Part shown: in pieces, positions 1 to 7,048 of the stretch
Position numbering within the stretch: the first letter of the stretch is position 1
How the letters are laid out: each line of letters starts with the position of its first letter
Origin: Desulfobacteraceae bacterium
Lineage (GTDB): Bacteria; Desulfobacterota; Desulfobacteria; Desulfobacterales; UBA11574
Assembly: GCA_029857875.1 (NCBI GenBank)
Contig: JAOUGB010000009.1
Coordinates: forward strand, 1 to 17,314
Direction: 5' to 3'
DNA length: 17,314 bases
Program-made: the position numbers and the translations under genes
The notes under the pieces: generated by a model
Told to the model about the DNA's origin: nothing
What the model saw: only the letters and a program-made list of their open reading frames with translations
Database searches by the model: none

Positions 1-2682
1 GGGATCTCCGGCAAAATGGACGGTGATGGCATGTGTAAATATATTTTTTGAACGGGCTTCAAATATGGCTTTCCGTGTATCCTCTATGGCATATCTATGC
101 TTATAATCGATATCATTTGGAAATCCGTCACTCAAGATAATCAGTAAGCGGACTTTTGAAGAGATGTTTTCAAGTTGACAGGTGGCATGACGAATGGCAG
201 CTCCCATCCGGGTATTCCGTTGGGGTGCCATGGCATTAATTCGCTGTTTAACCCTGTCGTCCAAATTTTCCTCAAAATCCTTGATTCTCAGGTAATCAAC
301 CCCCAACGGTCCGGTGCTGGAGAAACCTGCAATGGCAAACGCATCCCCCACCACTTGAAGTGCCTCACAAAAGAGCACGATGGCCTCTTTTTCAACGCTA
401 AGAATTGTCACTTTCGAATTATAAACCGTATTTGAGGTGGACCGAGAAAGATCGACCAGCAACAATACGGCCACGTCTCTTGTCTGTTTTATGTGCTTGA
501 TATAGAGACGGTCGGAAGGAATTTTTCCTGCTTTTTTATCCAATGCAAAATCCAAAAGTGCTCGGTAATCAAACTCATCCCCTTCCACCCATTGTCTCAA
601 TCGTATTAGCCCTTCCGGCCTTAACAGTTCAAACGCATAGCGAATATTTTGAACCAGTCCTTGGTGCTGCTTTAGAGTGCTGATATAAAAGTCATCCGAG
701 AATTCCGGCATTGATTTGTCCAGCACTCTTACGTGGGTTGAGAGATAATCGTGCAAGTTGCAGTCCCATTCTTTGTACCAAAAAACAGGCCCGTTATTAT
801 CATCACTGATCAAAGGTGTGAGGGCTCTGCTGTTCATCAATTGAGAAAGATCCAGCCATGACAGGTCAACGGATATTTCATGTTTCGGCATATCCGTGTT
901 TTTAGTGTTTTGGCTGTTGAGCAGGATCGATTTAATATCCTCATAGGAAATAATACCCTTATTGGCGATCAATTTTCGACGAATATCCGACTTGTAAACC
1001 TTATATCCCTTGTTTGCCAGCTGAGCATTCAATTTTGCTGCCATTTGCTCAAAATTGAGGTGGGACATAAAAAAAAGATCGGGTCGTACTTTCCATCCAA
1101 ATGGTGTTGGAATGGGGTTGTAAATCTTTTCCAATTTTTCGGGTACTTCGGAGGCTTTTAAAAGCATGTCAATATGTGGATAGGCGATGTTCACCAGTTC
1201 GGCACAGGTTTCTACCGAATGGTCCGCAGCCATTGCCGTTATAAATTGTTTTTCCATCTGCTTTATAAAAGCTGCTGTTTTTTTATCGAGATCAACGTGC
1301 TGATTAAGTGTAACATTAAGTGCGATCTTGAGATACAAAAGAAAAACAGCATTCCAATGTTCTTTCTGTTTGATCATATCCAGGACTTCTTGTTGAAGTA
1401 TAGGCAGGGTCTGTCGAATAAGCCCCGGATACTGTTTGTTGAGCAGAAATCGTATGCGGCCGTGCTCGAAAGTGGTAAAAAGGTCGTCTGCCAACTCCGG
1501 GACCGGAAATAACAAGAAAAAACGCTTCAGATCGGAAATATGTTCAGTATTTAATATGGAATTGAACTCCCAACCCTGATCTTTAATTCCTTCAAATCTT
1601 AGGCATTTTTCTGTTGCTTTTTCCAGGTCAAAGTCAAAGGTACCGAATTCATAGAGTCCGGCCTCGAGCCGCGTAAGGCACTTATATAGTTTTTTGTTTT
1701 CATCTTTTGTAAAAAACTTGCTGATTTCATCGGGCAGATAAATAAATTTTCCATCTGAACAGACGAAGGTTTCTTGGCCGTGGGCCTTGCACATTGAATC
1801 CGGCAAATTAGACAGTGATTTTACGGATATGGACAGGCTGGTACGTGCCTGCAGATAATTGTTGAGCTGTTGTTGAACTTCGGAAAGCGGAACCGTTACC
1901 TGCATATTCGAATATGTGTCGATACCGAGTTTCGATTCCAGCGATAAAAATTTTGCTGCCAGTTTAAGTCTTTGATTTAATTTGTTTAATGTTAGAGAAA
2001 CAAAACCGTCCAGAGCGTCTTGGGAGAGCAGATACAACCCTTTTTTCATTCCAAGCAAAAAAGGATCGAACAGGCGATGGTCGGCCTTTATCACCCGATG
2101 AAGCTGTTTGATTTGCCAGGCCCGCCTTGATACAGAAAAAGATCGTATGGCACGGGGGATATTATATGCAAAATTCTGACACTGAACATAGGACATTTCT
2201 ACTGAAAACGTGTCTCCCAGAAGATCAATATAGGCATATGCGGAGTCAAAGTCCTTCTCGTTTAATAATTTCGACAGTTCGTCAAGGGGATCTTTCAGGG
2301 TGTAGGTTCCCTTACTTTGCATAATCATTAAAGTTTTCAGAAAACGCTTTAAAAATTTGGAATCACCGTGTTTTAATACCGGTACAAGATGTTCGGCCAT
2401 AATTCGTCCCAATGTCGGTCCTTTGTTGCCGAAACGGCGGATGAGTTCCCGATAGCGATAAAAATTTTCCGAACTCGCTACTCCAATAAGATCCGCATAG
2501 CCTTTGCCCACAGACTGACCGAAGGATATCTCCATGGACAACGCCCAAAGGGTTTCTTCTACCAAAATGGCAACATCTTCTTTCGGCACGGAAACGGCTT
2601 TATGATCCAACGATGTTTTGATCGCTTGGAACAGTTCCGGGTCAGCCAAATTAAGCTGTTTAAGGGTGTCTATTATTTTCAT
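1..2682 (-). CDS. NorD/CbbO-like VWA-domain protein, 3' end outside the window
   Basis: The frame is open for 894 codons from the ATG at 2682 down to base 1, with no stop, so the C-terminus is missing. A complete MIDAS metal site typical of VWA domains is visible: DLSRS (D744-S748), the threonine in NTRMG (T824) and the aspartate in LSDG (D852). Around residues 310-345 there is a YLPDEI and LEAGLYEFGTF stretch like the middle region of NorD/CbbO proteins. The N-terminal 300 residues are helical and look repeat-like. NorD and CbbO proteins act with MoxR-type AAA+ ATPases (NorQ, CbbQ) to activate or insert cofactors into target enzymes; no such ATPase is visible here and could lie beyond base 1. 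No denitrification gene is seen, so a nitric oxide reductase role is not implied. There is no good Shine-Dalgarno before the ATG, but the next upstream ATG in the region reaches a stop at once. Family call good, target unknown. Confidence 0.85.
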   Translation of the reverse strand, partial: MKIIDTLKQLNLADPELFQAIKTSLDHKAVSVPKEDVAILVEETLWALSMEISFGQSVGKGYADLIGVASSENFYRYRELIRRFGNKGPTLGRIMAEHLVPVLKHGDSKFLKRFLKTLMIMQSKGTYTLKDPLDELSKLLNEKDFDSAYAYIDLLGDTFSVEMSYVQCQNFAYNIPRAIRSFSVSRRAWQIKQLHRVIKADHRLFDPFLLGMKKGLYLLSQDALDGFVSLTLNKLNQRLKLAAKFLSLESKLGIDTYSNMQVTVPLSEVQQQLNNYLQARTSLSISVKSLSNLPDSMCKAHGQETFVCSDGKFIYLPDEISKFFTKDENKKLYKCLTRLEAGLYEFGTFDFDLEKATEKCLRFEGIKDQGWEFNSILNTEHISDLKRFFLLFPVPELADDLFTTFEHGRIRFLLNKQYPGLIRQTLPILQQEVLDMIKQKEHWNAVFLLYLKIALNVTLNQHVDLDKKTAAFIKQMEKQFITAMAADHSVETCAELVNIAYPHIDMLLKASEVPEKLEKIYNPIPTPFGWKVRPDLFFMSHLNFEQMAAKLNAQLANKGYKVYKSDIRRKLIANKGIISYEDIKSILLNSQNTKNTDMPKHEISVDLSWLDLSQLMNSRALTPLISDDNNGPVFWYKEWDCNLHDYLSTHVRVLDKSMPEFSDDFYISTLKQHQGLVQNIRYAFELLRPEGLIRLRQWVEGDEFDYRALLDFALDKKAGKIPSDRLYIKHIKQTRDVAVLLLVDLSRSTSNTVYNSKVTILSVEKEAIVLFCEALQVVGDAFAIAGFSSTGPLGVDYLRIKDFEENLDDRVKQRINAMAPQRNTRMGAAIRHATCQLENISSKVRLLIILSDGFPNDIDYKHRYAIEDTRKAIFEARSKNIFTHAITVHFAGDP

Positions 2683-2801
2683 GGTTTGTTATGTCTGTGG
2701 AAAATGATGAATAACATGCTACAATAGTCTTTTTTGAAGCGATTGTAAATAACCGAAACATTTCCAAGACTAGAGCACGTTTGTTTCAAGATGAACCCAC
2801 T

Positions 2802-2853
2802 CCGACAATATCGTTACACGGGGAGTGAAACCCCGTGAACACCTACAATACCG
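2802..2853. repeat. Hairpin flanked by imperfect 12-nt direct repeats
   Basis: CACGGGG (2817-2823) and CCCCGTG (2831-2837) form a perfect 7-bp stem around the 7-nt loop AGTGAAA. GTT (2813-2815) and AAC (2838-2840) extend it by 3 bp past one bulged A. CCGACAATATCG (2802-2813) and CCTACAATACCG (2842-2853) flank it as direct repeats, 10 of 12 identical. It lies between two divergent genes and has no T-run on either side, so it is not a normal intrinsic terminator. It could be a dispersed repeat or an operator. The rest of 2683-3060 is AT-rich; a weak promoter-like pair TTGAAG (2931-2936), 17 nt, TAATAA (2954-2959) could serve the radical SAM gene. Confidence 0.55.
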
Positions 2854-2996
2854 AATGGCACTCAAACAGGGATTGGGTAGGTATTTATGGCTTTAAGATG
2901 ATAAATTATATAATAACATGTTAAATTTTCTTGAAGTTTTATTATTATAACTGTAATAAATAGTATCGCTATTTGATGAATCCCGATTTTCTTCAA

Positions 2997-3050
2997 TGCT
3001 GGCTTATTGGGCCGAACGGCTAAGCATAAAGCCTTCACCAGCAAAGGAGG
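2997..3050 (+). promoter_or_regulatory. Leader of the radical SAM gene: possible stem and a strong ribosome binding site
   Basis: AAAGGAGG at 3043-3050 is a near-consensus Shine-Dalgarno 10 nt before the ATG at 3061. It fixes that start against an upstream in-frame start at 3007. Directly before it, TGCTGG (2997-3002) can pair with CCAGCA (3038-3043), closing a 35-nt loop that contains further short complementary pieces (GGCTT/AAGCC, GCC/GGC). The stem abuts the ribosome binding site. I do not recognise a known riboswitch class in it. Confidence 0.5.
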
Positions 3051-3060
3051 ATTTAACACC

Positions 3061-4857
3061 ATGGGCAAATATCAAAATATCCTTCTTGTTTATCCCAAAG
3101 TCCCAAGCAATACGTACTGGAGTTTTAAGTGTGCACTGAAATTTATTCGAAAAAAAAGCGCCATGCCACCTTTAGGGCTTCTGACCATCGCCGCCCTTTT
3201 CCCGGATATGTATAACCTGAAGCTGATTGACTTGAATGTTGCGCCTTTAAATGACAGCGATATTCAATGGGCGGATGCGGTATTTATTTCCGCCATGATT
3301 GTTCAAGAAGATTCTATGAAAGAGGTGATTAGACGCTGCAGATGGTTTGGCAAAATCATTGTTGCAGGAGGCCCCTTTCCGACGTCAAATCATAAGGACA
3401 TTGACGGCGTCGACCATTTTCTCTTGGGAGAAGTTGATCAAACCTTGTCGGATTTTTTACAGGATCTGGAAAAAGGCATCGCAAAACCTATTTATCCGAA
3501 ACCGTGTTATCCGGATATCTCCAATCTGCCGGTCCCAAGGTTCGATCTTTTAGATATTGACGCATACGGTTCCATGGCCGTTCAGTATTCCAGAGGCTGT
3601 CCCTTTCACTGTGAGTTCTGTGATATCTGGACCATTTATGGCAACAAGCCACGCTTAAAATCTGCTGATACGCTTTTGCGAGAACTGGATACCCTTTATG
3701 ATCTGGGGTGGCGGGGACCGGTGTTTCTTGTTGATGATAACTTCATCGGTAACAAGAAACGGGTTAAGACCGAGCTTTTGCCGGCGCTAAAAGCCTGGCA
3801 AATCGAGTATGATTACCCTTACCATTTTTTTACCGAAGCCAGTATTAATATGGGCGACGATGAGGCGCTGCTGACGGCCATGCGGGAGGCTGGATTCAAC
3901 CAGGTTTTTATCGGGATTGAAACCCCTGATCCCAAGGGTCTTGAAGAAACCGGCAAAATACAAAATCTGAAAACGAACATGGAGCATTCCATTCGAACGA
4001 TTCAACGACACGGAATGGAGGTCATGGCAGGATTTATCATCGGGTTTGACAGTGACAAAGAGGATATTTTCGACCGGCAAATTACCTTTATTCAACAAAA
4101 TGCCATTCCCAAAGCAATGATCGGCTTCTTAAATGCCCTTCCCGGGACCCGTCTTTATCATCGGCTGATGACCGAAGGCAGAATATTAAAGGCGTCCCTC
4201 GGCAACAACACCCACTGCATGACCACCAATTTTACAACCATCATGGATCCGAACCGGTTAAAAGAAGGATATAAAAGAATTCTGGCCTGTATTTATGATT
4301 TCAATCTGAAAAACTATTTTGAACGTTGCAGCCATTTTTTGGATAATATAGAGTATACCGGATATTTTCAGAGAAAAATTCACGTTAATGACCTAAAAAT
4401 TTTCTTCAGATCCCTTTGCTGGCAGCCTTGGACACCATACGGTTTTCAATATCTCAAATTTGTCCTTCGGAGTATGATCAAACACCCCAACATTTTTGGC
4501 GAAGCCATCTCTTTATGCATTTCCGGACATCACTTTTACACCATTACACAACATACTTTGAAGACCGAAAAAATTGCGTTGGTCCTTGATGAAAAATACC
4601 GTAATTTTTGTGATTTGGTGAATCAATATTCCGAAGCCATGATGAACAATTCAAAAGAGAACTATCAATATATGGTCAAGCTTTTGAAAAAGCAGGTCAA
4701 GATACTCAAGCAGATGCAATACAGCATCAATAAGATCCATGCAGACTACCGCTATGAACTCAGTCAAAAATATGTTGAACTCTCAAGGAAAATGCGGGAA
4801 AAACTGACGAATTTCGAGGCCATGGTTCTGGGAACTGCCGCTCCATCCCAGAAGTAA
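3061..4857 (+). CDS. B12-binding-type radical SAM protein, DUF4070 (HpnP/HpnR-like) architecture
   Basis: 598 residues from the ATG chosen by the strong ribosome binding site. Residues 1-150 form a Rossmann-like cobalamin-binding-type domain (ILLVYPKVP near the start, MPPLGLLTIAALFPD at 35-49). The radical SAM core carries CPFHCEFC, with cluster cysteines C180, C184 and C187. The LVDDNFIGN, GIETPD and AGFIIGFDSD stretches are typical of this class. The part after about residue 360 resembles DUF4070, found in the hopanoid methylases HpnP and HpnR and relatives. Residues 538-590 are rich in K/Q/E/L and look like a coiled coil. Radical SAM enzymes cleave S-adenosylmethionine at a 4Fe-4S cluster to start radical chemistry; B12 members often methylate unactivated carbon. 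The DxHxxG cobalamin motif is absent: the equivalent place reads IDLNVAPL. The gene appears monocistronic, 378 nt from the divergent VWA gene. The substrate cannot be told. Confidence 0.85.
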   Translation: MGKYQNILLVYPKVPSNTYWSFKCALKFIRKKSAMPPLGLLTIAALFPDMYNLKLIDLNVAPLNDSDIQWADAVFISAMIVQEDSMKEVIRRCRWFGKIIVAGGPFPTSNHKDIDGVDHFLLGEVDQTLSDFLQDLEKGIAKPIYPKPCYPDISNLPVPRFDLLDIDAYGSMAVQYSRGCPFHCEFCDIWTIYGNKPRLKSADTLLRELDTLYDLGWRGPVFLVDDNFIGNKKRVKTELLPALKAWQIEYDYPYHFFTEASINMGDDEALLTAMREAGFNQVFIGIETPDPKGLEETGKIQNLKTNMEHSIRTIQRHGMEVMAGFIIGFDSDKEDIFDRQITFIQQNAIPKAMIGFLNALPGTRLYHRLMTEGRILKASLGNNTHCMTTNFTTIMDPNRLKEGYKRILACIYDFNLKNYFERCSHFLDNIEYTGYFQRKIHVNDLKIFFRSLCWQPWTPYGFQYLKFVLRSMIKHPNIFGEAISLCISGHHFYTITQHTLKTEKIALVLDEKYRNFCDLVNQYSEAMMNNSKENYQYMVKLLKKQVKILKQMQYSINKIHADYRYELSQKYVELSRKMREKLTNFEAMVLGTAAPSQK

Positions 4858-5105
4858 CCGAATGTCGGAATTTATCGGATTGTCTTTGCAAAGGTCTCTT
4901 TTTTCTTACCTTCCATCACGTCCCTTTCATAATTTGCGGATCGGTAACTTCTTCTAATCTCAGGTGTTTCGTCCTGGATGGACACTATTTTATGGGGTGG
5001 TAAAAATACCCGCTATTTTTTTATTGACAGGAAATACCACGTTGTGCCACTAATACAAGATTTTATATTATAAATTCCATCTTACTAAAATTAAGGGAGA
5101 AGTAT
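4858..5105 (+). promoter_or_regulatory. Intergenic region upstream of the XRE/hdr operon
   Basis: 248 nt without a gene. The best promoter-like pair is TTGTGC (5042-5047), 16 nt, TATATT (5064-5069), in an AT-rich stretch 36 nt before the start of the regulator gene. A small dyad, GGTA-AAAA-TACC (4999-5010), lies upstream and could be an operator. No convincing terminator for the radical SAM gene is visible. Assignments here are tentative. Confidence 0.3.
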
Positions 5106-5480
5106 ATGGACGGTAAAGAATTTGCGGTATTTCGGAAAAAATTAAACAAAACCCAAAAACAGATGGCGAATCTTTTGGGGGTATCGATCAAAGCCATACA
5201 CAGCTATGAGCAGGGTTGGCGATCCGTGCCGCCTCATGTGGAAAGACAGATGTTTTTTCTAATGGCCAGAAAAAGGGGTATCCTAAAAGCGCAAAAACCA
5301 TGCTGGACGGTCAAAAAATGCCCTGCAAAGCAAAAAAAAGAATGCCCTGCGTGGGAGTTTCAAGCAGGAAATTTTTGCTGGTTCGTTAATGGAACCATTT
5401 GCTGCGGCACAGCGCATGAAAAATGGAAAGAAAAGATGAAATTATGCCGATCTTGCAAGGTCTTGGCGCCGATCATGTGA
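5106..5480 (+). CDS. XRE-type helix-turn-helix regulator with C-terminal two-CW cysteine domain
   Basis: 124 residues, preceded by AAGGGAGA with suitable spacing. Residues 6-56 are an XRE/Cro-type DNA-binding domain: FRKKLNKTQKQMANLLGVS is helix 1 into the turn and SIKAIHSYEQGWR the recognition part. Residues 66-117 hold eight cysteines (C66, C72, C80, C91, C99, C100, C114, C117), with two CW dipeptides at 66-67 and 91-92, as in small proteins annotated 'two-CW domain' in anaerobes. The cysteines suggest a bound metal or Fe-S cluster and therefore redox or metal sensing (inference). It is the first gene of the cluster, 99 nt before hdrC on the same strand, so it probably regulates the Hdr genes. 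The DNA target is not known. Confidence 0.8.
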   Translation: MDGKEFAVFRKKLNKTQKQMANLLGVSIKAIHSYEQGWRSVPPHVERQMFFLMARKRGILKAQKPCWTVKKCPAKQKKECPAWEFQAGNFCWFVNGTICCGTAHEKWKEKMKLCRSCKVLAPIM

Positions 5481-5579
5481 TCTGACAGTCGTCATGCTCC
5501 TGATAAAAATCAAACGAACTTAAATAAATCCTTGCCCCATATCCACGGTCGGCGTTGGCAATTTAAAAAAGGTAAAGCA

Positions 5580-6215
5580 ATGAATACGTTAGTTGCAGAT
5601 CAAAAAAGCGTCACCCAACCCAAATCTGGAAAAGAAAGAAAACTCATCGGCGACAGAGGGGATTATTTTCTGAACAGAATCCAGGGGGAGACCGGCGCCA
5701 ATGTTTCGGCGTGTTACCAATGTGAACGCTGCACCAATGCCTGTCCGGTCAGCCATTTTATGGACATCAAACCCCACCAGGCCATGCGTTATGTTCAACT
5801 GGGATGGCGTGAAGACCTGTTAAAATCATCGACCATATGGGTATGCCTGTCCTGTGAAATGTGCACCACATACTGCCCCAATGAAGTGGGTGTTGCGGAA
5901 GTCATCAATCATTTGAGAAACATTGCAGCACACTCGTCTATCACACCGAAAGAAAGGAACCTTGCCGTATTTCATCAGACATTTCTGGAAGTGTTGAGAA
6001 AGTCCGGCAGGGTCAATGAATTCCGGTTGATGAACGCATATTATTTAAAGCCGAATATATTGCATGAAAAAATAAAAAGCGGAAGCTTTAAAGAGGAGCT
6101 TATACTGGGGTTGACCCTGTTGAGAAAAGGAAGATTGAACCCCTTTACATCCAGATCAAAAGCCATCAAGGACATTCAAAAAGCCTATATTCAGACCCGC
6201 GGAGAAATTGTTTGA
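5580..6215 (+). CDS. hdrC: Heterodisulfide reductase subunit C-like 4Fe-4S protein
   Basis: 211 residues from the ATG at 5580, which follows AAAAAAGG about 8 nt upstream; an earlier in-frame TTG at 5532 has no such support. Two complete ferredoxin-type motifs bind two 4Fe-4S clusters: C45, C48, C51, C55 and C89, C92, C95, C99 (reads CxxCxxCxxxCP each time). This is the HdrC pattern, in which the subunit passes electrons from HdrA to the catalytic HdrB. The stop codon TGA shares its A with the ATG of the next gene, so translation is coupled. There are no membrane segments, so it is a soluble HdrC rather than an HdrE- or DsrM-linked type. The C-terminal 100 residues lack cysteines. Confidence 0.88.
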   Translation: MNTLVADQKSVTQPKSGKERKLIGDRGDYFLNRIQGETGANVSACYQCERCTNACPVSHFMDIKPHQAMRYVQLGWREDLLKSSTIWVCLSCEMCTTYCPNEVGVAEVINHLRNIAAHSSITPKERNLAVFHQTFLEVLRKSGRVNEFRLMNAYYLKPNILHEKIKSGSFKEELILGLTLLRKGRLNPFTSRSKAIKDIQKAYIQTRGEIV

Positions 6216-7048
6216 TGAAACTGTCTTTTTATCCAGGTTGTTCTTTGGAAGGCATGGCCGTCGACTATGCCCGATCCATTGATGCGGTATTTCAAGCGCT
6301 GGATATCGATCTGGTTGAAATCGACGACTGGTCCTGTTGCGGCGCCACGGCTGCCCACAGTCTCAGCGAGGCCATGTCGGTCATTTTGCCGGCAAGGAAT
6401 CTGTATGCTGCGGAGCAAATGGGGCTTGATATCGTATCTTGCTGTGCCAACTGTTTCAATCGTCTCCGGTTTTCCCAGCAGATGATACAGAAAAGAGTTT
6501 TGGATATTCCCTGGCCGGTGACCGGTGATCTGAAGGTTCATGATATGACGCGTTTTCTGGCAGAGCCGGACATGATCAAACAGATCGAAAAACGGGTATT
6601 GAAACCTTTAAGCGGTTTGAAACTGGTCTGCTATTACGGCTGCCAGATGGTGCGTCCGCCGAGAATTACCGGTTATACGGATTATGAAAACCCCCAGACA
6701 TTGGATCGCATCTCGACAGCCACCGGCGCCCAGGTGATTGACTGGTCTTATAAAGCAACCTGCTGCGGTGCCAGCATCGGTATCGCGCGAAGGGAAATTG
6801 GAGATTCCTTGACAAAAAGACTATTGGATAAAGCACGTCAGGCCGGTGCTGAAGCCATCGTTGTGTCTTGTCCGTTGTGTCAGTCGAATTTGGATATGAT
6901 TCAGAAAGATGGTTTAGAAAGGCCGATTCCGATATTTTATTTTACCGAGTTGCTCCGGTTGAGTTTCAGCGACAGGGGAAATCCGAAGTGGTTTAAGACG
7001 CATTTTGCGAATCCTGTTCCGCTGTTAAAAACCAAAAGGCTTCTGTGA
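6215..7048 (+). CDS. hdrB: Heterodisulfide reductase subunit B-like protein with two CCG domains
   Basis: 277 residues. The ATG at 6215 overlaps the hdrC stop by one base (TGATG), with GGAG at 6201-6204. Two full CCG (cysteine-rich) domains are seen: C9, C41-C42 and C77/C80, then C139, C183-C184 and C219/C222, both fitting C-x(n)-CCG-x(n)-CxxC. In methanogen HdrB these cysteines hold two noncubane 4Fe-4S clusters that reduce the CoM-S-S-CoB disulfide. In sulfate reducers the natural disulfide or other acceptor is not settled. All ligand positions are present, so the protein should be catalytically able. It forms a unit with hdrC before it and hdrA after it. Confidence 0.9.
   Translation: MKLSFYPGCSLEGMAVDYARSIDAVFQALDIDLVEIDDWSCCGATAAHSLSEAMSVILPARNLYAAEQMGLDIVSCCANCFNRLRFSQQMIQKRVLDIPWPVTGDLKVHDMTRFLAEPDMIKQIEKRVLKPLSGLKLVCYYGCQMVRPPRITGYTDYENPQTLDRISTATGAQVIDWSYKATCCGASIGIARREIGDSLTKRLLDKARQAGAEAIVVSCPLCQSNLDMIQKDGLERPIPIFYFTELLRLSFSDRGNPKWFKTHFANPVPLLKTKRLL

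Noticed and set aside
3007..3060. N-terminal extension of the radical SAM protein starting at 3007
   Set aside because: The stretch covers the strong ribosome binding site AAAGGAGG, which points to the ATG at 3061.
5024..5056. TTGACA at 5024-5029 with TAATAC at 5051-5056 as a sigma-70 promoter
   Set aside because: The spacer is 21 nt, too long for a normal sigma-70 promoter.
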